Shown here: positions 24,207 to 37,200 of the stretch, piece after piece
Numbering within the stretch: the stretch's first letter is position 1
How the letters are laid out: every line of letters begins with the position of its first letter
Assembly: GCF_013155545.1 (NCBI RefSeq)
Contig: NZ_JABJVV010000010.1
Location: 62,001 to 126,000 of the forward strand
DNA length: 64,000 bases
Direction: 5' to 3'
DNA from: Caenimonas soli
GTDB taxonomy: Bacteria > Pseudomonadota > Gammaproteobacteria > Burkholderiales > Burkholderiaceae_C
Position numbers and translations under genes: made by a program
The notes under the pieces: model-generated
Seen by the model: the letters and a program-made list of their open reading frames with translations, nothing else
The model's database searches: none
Told to the model about the DNA's origin: nothing

Positions 24207-26702
24207 TCATAGGCTGAGGCCTGCGGTCGAGGCGAGATAGCGTTCCAGCACTGCCAACTCGCCCGTGGTCGGCGCGCCCTTGCCGGCGATCACCGAATAG
24301 ACGCGCCCCATGAAACTGTCGCGCGGATAGTAACCCAGGAAGCCCCACCCGATCAGCAACTGGGTGCAGGCGCCCGCGCCCAATGTCGCGCTGCTGCTGC
24401 CGACCACGGTGGAATTGACGCGCAGCCGTTGGGCGCCGGGAACCGAGGTCATCGCGATCACGGCGGGGGTATTGGCCACCAGGCGGGACGGACTGGTGAG
24501 TTCCACGGTCTGGCCGCCGGCATCGACCCACCGGGCGCGAGGCTGGCTGTTGGTGAAGCCCAGATCCGAGTTGTAGTAGTCCTCTGCCTTGGAGGCCTGA
24601 AGCACCGTGCCGGTGTTGCCCGTGCCGGGAACGCTCACGGCGGCGATGGCGAAGTGGGCGTCGTTGACGTTGTACGGCACCTTGTTCTTGGGGTTGGCCT
24701 GCACGCCGGGCATGCTCTCGGCCTTCTTGCACCAGAAGCCGAAGGTGTCGTAGGTGGTGTGGTCCGAGTTCTTCTTGCCGTTGGTCACGCGCATCACCGG
24801 CACGGACATGGTGCCCGTGGCGCCCATCTCCTTGTTGATCCAGTTGAGCATTTCCATCGCGTTGCCCGGGCTGGAGCCAAAGCCCGAGTCCGAGACGGCG
24901 CGCACCGGCTGGCCGTCGGCCGCGGGGCCGCCTTGCAGGTAATCGGTGTAGCCGTCGGCCATCTCCCACTTGCAGGCGCTGTACTTGGCCAGGATCGCCA
25001 TGGCCGCGTCGGACAGACTGGTGGCCGCGTAGGCGACCGGGTCGGAAAGCGAATACACCTTGCGCGGCGGTGGCACCTGCCCGCCCAGCTGGCCATCACT
25101 GGTGTAGCTGAGCGTGGCCACGGTGTTGGAGGCCGAGGTGTAGGTGTAAGTGTCCTGGCCGTTGGCGCCGGCAGGAATGGTGAGCACCGACTTGCTCAGG
25201 GTGCCGCCGTTGTTGGAAGACACCGTGATGTTGACCGGGCTGGCCAGGTTGCCGCGGGCATAGACGGTGATGGTCACCGAGGTGCCGGCCGGTGCGAAGC
25301 CGCCACCGGCGTCGAACAGCGTGGCCTGCGAAATGCCCGCCGATGCCTTCATCGGGCCGGATACGGACGGCTCCAGGGTCTTGTTCTGGTGCCAGCCGGG
25401 CACGTGGTTGATCGGATAGTTGCGGATCGGCCAGTGGTTGCCGCCCATCCAGCTGTAGATCTCCACGCCTTCCTGGCGCGCATGGTTGATGGCGCGCTTG
25501 AACATTTCCTGCCAGCGCGGATCGTCGATGGGCATGCCTATTTCGGTCAGCGCCAGCTTCGCGCCCTTGGCACGGGCCCAGTCGGTGGCCAGCTTGAGGC
25601 GGTTCAGGCCGGTGTCCAGGTTGATCGAGCCCACGCCGAAGCCGGCGCTGTAGTTCTTCGCCACTTCGGTGTCGTAGTCGAACGCGAAGCCGTTGCTGAA
25701 CGCGTCCAGGTACATGTGAACCTCATAGATGAGGTTGCTGCCGGCCAGCGGCCAGGCCGGGTTCTTGGTGCCGATGCTCATGGCTGCGCCCCATTCATTG
25801 CCCGCCACATAGATCGGATTCACCGGGTCGACGGCGCGGATGGCATTGATGGCCGCTTGCGCGAACGCAGGCCAGATCATCAGGTCTTCACTGCCGCCGT
25901 AGGCAGCCTCGAGCCCACCGGGCGCGGGCAGGTCGTGCGGCTCGTTCATGAGGCCGTAGCCGCCAAAGCCGGGGTGGTTTTTCCACCGGTTGGCCGCGCG
26001 AACCCAGAAATCCGTGAAGTTGGCGGGCTTGAGCGTGGCGCCGGGCGCCAGCGCGAAGATGCGCTCCTGTACCTGCGAGGAATCGCTCGTATAGGGACGG
26101 ATCAAGGCATTGTTCGATGCGGTCAGCCCGATGACGGAGCCATCGGCCTGGAACTTGAAGTCCTGGTAGCGGCAGTAGTTGTGCAGGTCGATGATGCACT
26201 TGGCGCCGACGGCGGCATGGGCGTCCAGCACGCCGGTGATGTAGGCGGCATAGCCCTCATGGAAGACGCCGGGTGCACCGATCAGCGACTGCGCCGCGGC
26301 ATTGGCAACCGTGTCGTGCAGCATGGGCTGCAGCAGTTCCCACTGGATGGGCAGGCGATTCTTGTTGTAGCCGTTTGCCGCCAGGTAACTCACGTCAGCC
26401 GCGCGCGGCACCGTGAAGTTCAGATTCGGCATGGTGCTCTGGCCGTAGCGCAGGCCGGGCCGGGTCCACTCCATGCCGGACAGGTTGGTGCCAATCGCCA
26501 GACCGGACACCGGGGCCGGCGCGGGAGCGGGCGCAGGCGCAGGCGCAGGAGCGGGTGCCGGCGCTGGTGCCGGCGCTGGAGCGGGCGTTGGCGCCGGGGC
26601 TGGCGCGGGCTCGGCGCGTGGCCTTTTTCGCGCCGCGTAAACGGCACCGGTGGCGGCGGCCGCGGCAAGAGCTGCCGCTTTGGAGAAACTGCGTCTTTGC
26701 AT
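24207..26702 (-). CDS. Large exported GH5-type glycoside hydrolase with C-terminal extension
   Basis: The ATG at 26702 gives 831 aa starting MQRRSFSKAAAL, a Tat-like twin-arginine signal. A low-complexity Ala-Pro linker (about residues 32-65) leads to a GH5 (cellulase) barrel. The acid/base Glu (about 254) is in GLMNEPHDLP and the nucleophile Glu (about 387) in LALTEIGMP. Residues about 450-550 look like an Ig-like beta domain, and 560-831 is an unrecognised, possibly lectin-like region. It probably cleaves a beta-glucan or the EPS itself outside the cytoplasm. A dyad-rich region lies upstream and a terminator downstream. Confidence 0.85.
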   Translation of the reverse strand: MQRRSFSKAAALAAAAATGAVYAARKRPRAEPAPAPAPTPAPAPAPAPAPAPAPAPAPAPAPAPVSGLAIGTNLSGMEWTRPGLRYGQSTMPNLNFTVPRAADVSYLAANGYNKNRLPIQWELLQPMLHDTVANAAAQSLIGAPGVFHEGYAAYITGVLDAHAAVGAKCIIDLHNYCRYQDFKFQADGSVIGLTASNNALIRPYTSDSSQVQERIFALAPGATLKPANFTDFWVRAANRWKNHPGFGGYGLMNEPHDLPAPGGLEAAYGGSEDLMIWPAFAQAAINAIRAVDPVNPIYVAGNEWGAAMSIGTKNPAWPLAGSNLIYEVHMYLDAFSNGFAFDYDTEVAKNYSAGFGVGSINLDTGLNRLKLATDWARAKGAKLALTEIGMPIDDPRWQEMFKRAINHARQEGVEIYSWMGGNHWPIRNYPINHVPGWHQNKTLEPSVSGPMKASAGISQATLFDAGGGFAPAGTSVTITVYARGNLASPVNITVSSNNGGTLSKSVLTIPAGANGQDTYTYTSASNTVATLSYTSDGQLGGQVPPPRKVYSLSDPVAYAATSLSDAAMAILAKYSACKWEMADGYTDYLQGGPAADGQPVRAVSDSGFGSSPGNAMEMLNWINKEMGATGTMSVPVMRVTNGKKNSDHTTYDTFGFWCKKAESMPGVQANPKNKVPYNVNDAHFAIAAVSVPGTGNTGTVLQASKAEDYYNSDLGFTNSQPRARWVDAGGQTVELTSPSRLVANTPAVIAMTSVPGAQRLRVNSTVVGSSSATLGAGACTQLLIGWGFLGYYPRDSFMGRVYSVIAGKGAPTTGELAVLERYLASTAGLSL

Positions 26703-26749
26703 GGTACTGATGAGTTCTGCGGATGAGCGGCTGCTCAGCCATGCGCGAA

Positions 26750-26770
26750 TGTAGTAGGACATGGACTACA
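26750..26770. promoter_or_regulatory. Inverted repeat TGTAGT-N9-ACTACA
   Basis: Perfect 6-bp half-sites (26750-26755 and 26765-26770) with a 9-nt spacer, 48 nt upstream of the large GH5 start. The spacer contains AGGAC, linking it to the TGTAGGAC elements found elsewhere in this locus. Candidate operator. Confidence 0.35.
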
Positions 26771-26793
26771 AGGCCAGTAGGTGTGTTCTGACA

Positions 26794-26818
26794 AAAGGTA
26801 AGGGAACGACTTACCTTT
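26794..26818. promoter_or_regulatory. Perfect dyad AAAGGTAAG-N7-CTTACCTTT
   Basis: Two 9-bp arms that are perfect inverted complements with a 7-nt loop, about 92 nt upstream of the minus-strand GH5 start and 287 nt upstream of the plus-strand one. There is no T-run after it, so a protein-binding operator is more likely than a terminator. Confidence 0.45.
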
Positions 26819-27104
26819 CTTACAACCGATCAGCCCCGCTCTAGCTCATCAGAAACAAAGCTCATCAAAGCGCCCCCGCACGCGTAGCAAAAGTTACCGA
26901 TCGCAGGAATCCCGCGAACTTCTTTACCTCTTTGGCGTGAATTGGTCACGCTTGGCTTTGGTGGTATTGCAACCCGTTGTTCCATTGGCACGCAGGTGTA
27001 GGACTTCGCCGCGAGATGCGCCGATGCCACCCACCACGGCTCTGCCGCAGAGAGAATTTCGCCAACGTTGTTCTCTTGCGGCTCACCGCCGCGGCTTTGA
27101 TCCC

Positions 27105-28202
27105 ATGTTCCTGAATGCACCCACTTTGAAAAGCACACTGTTCGCCGCACTGTTCGTTGCAGCGGGGATGACGGGCGCGTATGCCCAATCCTCCAGCGCC
27201 TCCCGGGCGCCCGCGCGCGCGCCCCAGGCTTGCCATTCCGTCACCCCCCAGACCTGCGCGATCGCCAACGCCCTGGGACGGGGGATCAACCTGGGCAATA
27301 TGCTGGAAGCGCCTGTCGAAGGCCAATGGGGCGTGAAACTCGAGCCGGCCTACATCGACATCGTTGCCGGAGCGTTCACTACGGTGCGGCTACCCGTTCG
27401 CTGGAGCAACCACGCGGCACCCACTGCCGACGCGACACTGGATGAGGCATTTGCCAAGCGGGTGGACCAGGTGGTGGACGCCTTGCTGGCCAAGGGCGTG
27501 TACGTGATCCTGGACATGCATCACTACAGCCAGCTCTCCGGCAGCGCCTTGCACTGGAACGAGTTTCCCGTGGAGCCGGCGGTGCTGGAACCGCGGCTGG
27601 TGAACATGTGGCGCCAGATCGCCGTGCGCTACAAGGACCGCTCGCCCAAGCTGCTGTTCGAGCTGCTCAACGAGCCTACGGGCCGCCTGGACGGCGAACC
27701 CTGGAACGAACTGGCGCCGCAGGTGCTGGCCGTGGTACGCGCGAGCAATCCCACGCGCACCGTACTCATCGGGCCGGGTGAATGGAACGGCATCCCCGCG
27801 CTGTCCAAGCTGCGGCTGCCTGCGGACCGCAACCTCATCGTGTCCATTCACAACTACGACCCCTTCCCTTTCACGCACCAGGGCGTAGAGCATTTGGCCA
27901 CGCCCTTCCCGGTCGGCGCCACCTGCTGCGACGCGGCACAGCGCAAGGCCCTCACGAATGCGCTGGACACGGCGCGCAAATGGAGCCAGGAAAAAGGCTA
28001 TCCACTCCATCTGGGCGAGTTTGGGACTCATCACGTGGCAGACATGAAATCGCGCGAAACCTATGCGCGCATGGTTCGTGATGAGGCCGAGCGCCGAGGC
28101 ATCGGCTGGACGTACTGGGAATTCGCGTCGCCGGCCTTCGGCATGTATTCACCCAAGACCGGCACCTGGCTGGAGCCGATCAGGCGCGCATTGCTCGACT
28201 AG
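27105..28202 (+). CDS. Exported GH5-family endoglucanase
   Basis: The ATG at 27105 yields 365 aa with a signal peptide (TLFAALFVAAGMTGAYAQ). The mature part starts with a RGINLGNMLEAP motif, then has the acid/base Glu (about 190) in LLFELLNEPTGRL and the nucleophile Glu (about 305) in LHLGEFGTHH, all hallmarks of GH5 cellulases. HNYDPFPFTHQG supplies conserved His/Tyr. It is divergent from the large GH5 and close to the eps operon, so it may trim or process the EPS, as glycanases in eps loci often do. Confidence 0.92.
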   Translation: MFLNAPTLKSTLFAALFVAAGMTGAYAQSSSASRAPARAPQACHSVTPQTCAIANALGRGINLGNMLEAPVEGQWGVKLEPAYIDIVAGAFTTVRLPVRWSNHAAPTADATLDEAFAKRVDQVVDALLAKGVYVILDMHHYSQLSGSALHWNEFPVEPAVLEPRLVNMWRQIAVRYKDRSPKLLFELLNEPTGRLDGEPWNELAPQVLAVVRASNPTRTVLIGPGEWNGIPALSKLRLPADRNLIVSIHNYDPFPFTHQGVEHLATPFPVGATCCDAAQRKALTNALDTARKWSQEKGYPLHLGEFGTHHVADMKSRETYARMVRDEAERRGIGWTYWEFASPAFGMYSPKTGTWLEPIRRALLD

Positions 28203-28224
28203 CCGTGAAGTACCTGCTTCTGCT

Positions 28225-28404
28225 TCATGCCCACAGCTTGCCGGCGGCGACAAGGATGAGCACCACGGCAACGAAGCAGAAGACAACGCCGATCAGCATC
28301 GAGCCCGATTCGCCGTTGATCTCGAGTTCGCCCCGACGCAGCCACAGCGACCCGACAAGCCCTGCGAGCAAGGCTATGGCAATGAGGGCGATCAGCGCTG
28401 TCAT
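28225..28404 (-). CDS. Small two-helix membrane protein (59 aa)
   Basis: The ATG at 28404 gives a 59-aa protein with two hydrophobic helices (about 2-19 and 34-54) joined by a short basic then acidic loop (WLRRGELEINGES). The longer frame up to 28521 has no SD and overlaps the divergent deacetylase region. It is convergent with the GH5 gene (22-nt gap). Function unknown. Confidence 0.6.
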   Translation of the reverse strand: MTALIALIAIALLAGLVGSLWLRRGELEINGESGSMLIGVVFCFVAVVLILVAAGKLWA

Positions 28405-28552
28405 GTCATGCAAGCAGGCAATCCACGTGCCCAAGGAAGGCTGCGGCCGATCTCGACCTTGTAGGACGAGATCGTGGATGCATTCAGTTACCCATTGATG
28501 GGCTTGCAGCTGGCGCAACATCTCATTTCAAACGGAACAATTAGGGACGACG

Positions 28553-28633
28553 ATGATGACTTCGCCAACCAAGGATTTGGCTGCGTCGTACGGCGATGCA
28601 GGCGTGTCGCTGCCGGGCCGATACCCATGCTGA
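28553..28633 (+). CDS. Possible 26-residue upstream ORF before the deacetylase
   Basis: ATG-ATG at 28553-28558 follows an AGGGA ribosome-binding sequence. The frame encodes 26 residues and stops at TGA 28631-28633, overlapping the deacetylase start (ATGCTGA). This arrangement would allow translational coupling. The peptide is not recognised and could be a leader or chance. Confidence 0.25.
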   Translation: MMTSPTKDLAASYGDAGVSLPGRYPC

Positions 28634-29616
28634 GGTCGGTCGTCAGGAAGGGCTTGAGGCTGGCCGATGATTTCTTCGTGGCTCTGGGTCCCAGGGCGCT
28701 TCCCGAAAGCGGCGGCCTGGTCTCCGTGCTCTTTCACGCGCTGTACCGGAACAAGGCCGAACTGAGGGATGCCGCGCTGGCGCCGGGCCAAGGCGTCACG
28801 CAAGAAGACTTCCGCAGTTTCGTCGATGCCGTGCTGGACAGTGGCTATCGTGTGATATCTCCGGAGCAGGTCGATTCAGGCCTCGAGCCGGGCCGCAACT
28901 ACATGCTGATCACCTTCGACGATGGGTACTACAACAATACCCGGGCCCTGGACGTGCTCGAGCAGTTCCAGGTCCCCGCCACCTTCTTTGTCTCCAGCCG
29001 CCATGTGCTGCAGAACAAGGCTTTCTGGTGGGACGCCTTCAGCCGCCAGCTCGCGCGGGCCGGCGTGAAGGAGCGGATGCTGAACACGCAGATCCGGAAA
29101 TTCAAGGCCCTGAGCAGCGGGGGAATCGAGTACTACCTGCAGCAGCGCTTTGGCAAGTCGGTCCTGCAACCGCATAGCGATCTCGATCGGCCGTTCACTG
29201 CCGGCGAACTGACAGATTTCACCCGCAACAAATGGGTGCGCCTGGGCAATCACACCCACGATCACGCGATCCTTCCCAACTATTCCCGTTGCGAGATGCT
29301 CCGGCAAATCAAAGAGTGCCAGAAGGAATTGACGCAGATTGCCGGTTACGCGCCGATCGCCATCGCCTACCCCAACGGCAACTATTGCCAGGCCGCGGTG
29401 GACGCAGCGCTGGCGGCAGGCTTGCGCGTCGGCTTCACCGTGCGCCCTTCTCGCAATGCGCTGCCGCTGGACAGCGAATACGACCGCATGACCCTGGGAC
29501 GATTCCTCTTCTGGGGCGGCCGCGATGCGCGCGAGCAATGCCGTAAGTTCAACTCGAATTTCGTTCCCAGCAATGCCCTGAGGACGCTGATGAACAAAAG
29601 TTACTCAACCTCCTGA
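28627..29616 (+). CDS. Polysaccharide deacetylase (NodB/CE4-type)
   Basis: From the ATG at 28627 the protein has 329 aa; an upstream in-frame start at 28474 is less likely because it lacks an SD. The NodB motifs are present: LITFDDGYYNNT (metal Asp and catalytic Asp pair) and GNHTHDHAIL (H-x3-H metal ligand). An AYPNGNY segment follows. It removes N- or O-acetyl groups from a glycan. No signal peptide is obvious, so it may act on a cytoplasmic or lipid-linked precursor. It is 34 nt upstream of the NRPS gene and may share its transcript. Confidence 0.85.
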   Translation: MLRSVVRKGLRLADDFFVALGPRALPESGGLVSVLFHALYRNKAELRDAALAPGQGVTQEDFRSFVDAVLDSGYRVISPEQVDSGLEPGRNYMLITFDDGYYNNTRALDVLEQFQVPATFFVSSRHVLQNKAFWWDAFSRQLARAGVKERMLNTQIRKFKALSSGGIEYYLQQRFGKSVLQPHSDLDRPFTAGELTDFTRNKWVRLGNHTHDHAILPNYSRCEMLRQIKECQKELTQIAGYAPIAIAYPNGNYCQAAVDAALAAGLRVGFTVRPSRNALPLDSEYDRMTLGRFLFWGGRDAREQCRKFNSNFVPSNALRTLMNKSYSTS

Positions 29617-29650
29617 TGACATATCGATCGTGACCTTGTTCGAGAATGTG

Positions 29651-34218
<4,568 letters not shown>

Positions 34219-34222
<4 letters not shown>

Positions 34223-37200
34223 ACGATATCGATCCCGGCAGCATCGCCATCGTGGGGCTGGCGGGACGCTTCCCGGCCGCCCGCTCGCCCGCGGAGCTCT
34301 GGTCGCTGCTGCGGGATGGCAAGGAAGCAACCCAGTGGCTGACACCGGATGAACTGCGGGCGGGCGGCGTTGCCGAAGCCGACATCGAAGACCCGGATTA
34401 CGTGCGTGCGAGCCTGGTGCTGCCCGACATGGAGATGTTCGACGCCGAGTTCTTCGGCTTCAGCAAGCGCGACGCCGCCGTGCTCGACCCGCAGCACCGG
34501 CATTTCATGGAGTGCGCCTGGGAGGCGCTCGAAGACGCCGGTCATATGCCCGAGACGTTTGCCGGTGCCATCGGTGTGTTCGGCGGCTGCGGCATGCAGG
34601 CGTACCTGCCGTACAACCTGCTCACCAACCCCCAGCTCGTCAAATCGATGGGCATGTTCTTGCTGCGGCACACCGGCAACGACAAGGACTTTCTCTGTTC
34701 GCGCGTTTCCTACCTGCTCGACCTGAAGGGGCCCAGCATTTCGGTGCAGACGGCCTGCTCCACCTCATTGGTTGCCGTGCACATGGCCGCCCAGAGCCTG
34801 CTGTCGGGCGAGTGCGACATGGCGCTCGCGGGCGGGGTGAGCATCGAGCTGCCGCATCGCCAGGGTTATCGGTATGCGCAGGGCGAGATCCTCTCGCCCG
34901 ATGGCCATTGCCGCGCCTTCGACGACGACGCGGCCGGCACCCTCTTCGGCAGCGGCGCGGGCATCGTCGTCCTGCGGCGCCTGGAGGATGCCATCCGCGA
35001 CCGCGACAACATCTACGCGGTGATCCGCGGATCGGCAGTGAACAATGACGGCTCGCAGAAAGCCGGCTACCTCGCACCCAGTGTGGACGGCCAGGCGCGC
35101 GCCGCCGTCGAGGCGCTGGGGGTCGCAGGCGTCGAGCCGGGCAGCGTGGCCTACATCGAGGCGCACGGCACGGGCACGCCCGTCGGCGATCCGATCGAGA
35201 TTGCCGCCCTGGCCCAAGCCTACGGTGCGGGCGGACCCGGCTTTTGCGGCATCGGCTCGCTCAAGACCAACATCGGCCATCTGGACACGGCGGCAGGCGT
35301 GGCCTCGCTCATCAAGGTGTCGCTCGCGCTGCGCCACGGGCTCATTCCGGCCAGCCTGAACTTCAGCCGGCCCAACAGCCGCATCGACATGGCGAGCACG
35401 CCCTTCCGCGTGGTCGACAAGGCCCGGCCCTGGCTCCGCGGCGCCACGCCGCGCCGCGCCGCTGTCAATTCGCTGGGCGTTGGCGGAACCAATGCCCACG
35501 TGATCGTGGAAGAGCCGCCGGCGGCCGACACGGCCCCGCAACAGGATGCATGGCAGCTCGTGACGCTGTCGGCGCGCACCCCTGCTTCGCTGGAACGGCT
35601 CAAGTCCAAATGGCACGGCTTCCTGGCCGATCCGCCACCCGGTTTTTCGCTGGCAGATGCCGCCTACACCGCCCAAGTCGGGCGCAGGCCGTTCGAGCAT
35701 CGCTGTGCGATCGCGGCGCGCGACGTGGCCGGCTTGCGCGACGCGCTCGCTGCCAAGAGCCATGCCCACCGCGTCGCCGGCAAGGCAGAGACCCGCGCGC
35801 CAGGCGTCGTCCTGATGTTCCCCGGTGGCGGCGCCCACTACCCGGGCGCGGGACGCGAGTTGCTGGGCCAGCCGGCCTTCCAACGTGCAATAGGCGAGTG
35901 CCTGCGCGCGATGCCGGCCGAAGCGCCGCATGACTTGCGCGAGGTCATGTTCGACAACGCTGCAGGTAGCTCGGCCGCCGATACCTTGGCCCGCCCCACC
36001 TACGCCATGCCGGCGCTGTTCACGCTCGAGTACGCGCTGGCCAAGCTGTGGGAGAGTTGGGGAATCAAGCCCGCCGCGGTCATCGGCCACAGCGCCGGGG
36101 ACTACGTGGCGGCCTGCCTGGCGGGCGTGATGTCGCTGCCGGACGCGCTCTCGATCGTCGTCCTGCGCGGCCAGCTGTTCGAGGAAGCGCGGCCCGGCGG
36201 CATGCTGTCCGTCGATCTGCCGGAAGCCGAGCTGGCAGCCGTGATGGCGGGGCTGGACCTGGACATCGCGGCCGTCAACGCGCCCGACCTGTGCATGGCC
36301 TCAGGCCCGCTGCATTCGATCGCGCAACTCGAGAAGCGGCTGGCCGCGCGCGGCATCGAGGGGCGGCGCGTGCGCATCAACGTCGCGGCGCATTCACGCT
36401 TGCTCGACGGCGTGCTCGATACCTTCCGCGAGCGCGTCTCGCGCATCCGCTTCAATGCACCGGCGATCCCGTTCATCTCGAACCTCACCGGCACCTGGGC
36501 CGACGCGCAGGCACTCACCGACCCGGAATACTGGGTGCGCCATTTGCGCCACCCGGTTCGTTTCTCGGCGGGCCTGGGCCAGCTGCTGCAGGAGATGCCG
36601 GACAGCATCCTGGTCGAAGCCGGGCCCGGCCAGGGACTGTGCGCCCTCGCCCGGCAGAACAGTGCCGGGCACGCCCGAACCATCCTGGCCTCGACCAGCA
36701 AGGCCCAGGAGCCGAACGCCGATCTCGCTTTGATGCTCACCGCCGCCGGTGCGCTCTGGACGCGCGGCGTCACGCCTGATTGGGCGGCCCTGCGCGGCCC
36801 GGCACGGCCCCGCCGCGTTTCGCTTCCGACTTACGCCTTCGATCACCAGCGCCACTGGATCGAGCCCGGCATCCGCCCGCAGCAACAGCAGGAGGAGCGC
36901 GCGCAAGCCACGGCACCGGCTGCCGCGGCGGTGACGCGCCTGCCCGCTTACGACGATTGGTTCCGCGTTCCCGAGTGGACGCGTTCGCCCTTGCCGGCGG
37001 CAAATCCGCAGCCGGGCCACAAGTGGCTGGTCTTCGGCAATCATTCCAAGCTGACCGCCGACATCGTTACCCGGGTCACCCAGGACGGTGGCAGCGTGAC
37101 GCTGGTCCACCGCGGCCAGGATTTCGCCCGGGAGCGCAACGGGAGCTTCAAGATCGCGCCGGCCGATGCGCAGCATTACGGCAAGCTTCTGGCAGCGCTG

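Larger units (their letters stand above)
26703..27104. promoter_or_regulatory. Divergent regulatory region between two GH5 genes
   Basis: This 402-nt gene-free stretch separates the two divergent GH5 genes. It holds TGTAGT-N9-ACTACA (26750-26770), AAAGGTAAG-N7-CTTACCTTT (26794-26818) and a TGTAGGAC element (26997-27004). Frames open through it on either strand lack start sites with SDs and signal peptides, so it is best read as promoter and operator DNA for both hydrolases. Confidence 0.55.

Noticed and set aside
24429..26726. 765-codon plus-strand frame opposite the large GH5
   Set aside because: Gly/Val/His-rich antisense translation; the minus-strand GH5 has intact catalytic motifs.
26703..26762. 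20-residue N-terminal extension of the large GH5
   Set aside because: It would place a Tat signal internally and overlaps the TGTAGT-N9-ACTACA dyad; the ATG at 26702 gives a proper N-terminal signal.
26986..27001. TGGCACG followed by a TGTA element as a sigma-54 promoter upstream of the smaller GH5
   Set aside because: The -24 half is good but the -12 half matches TTGC poorly, and no sigma-54 activator gene is linked.
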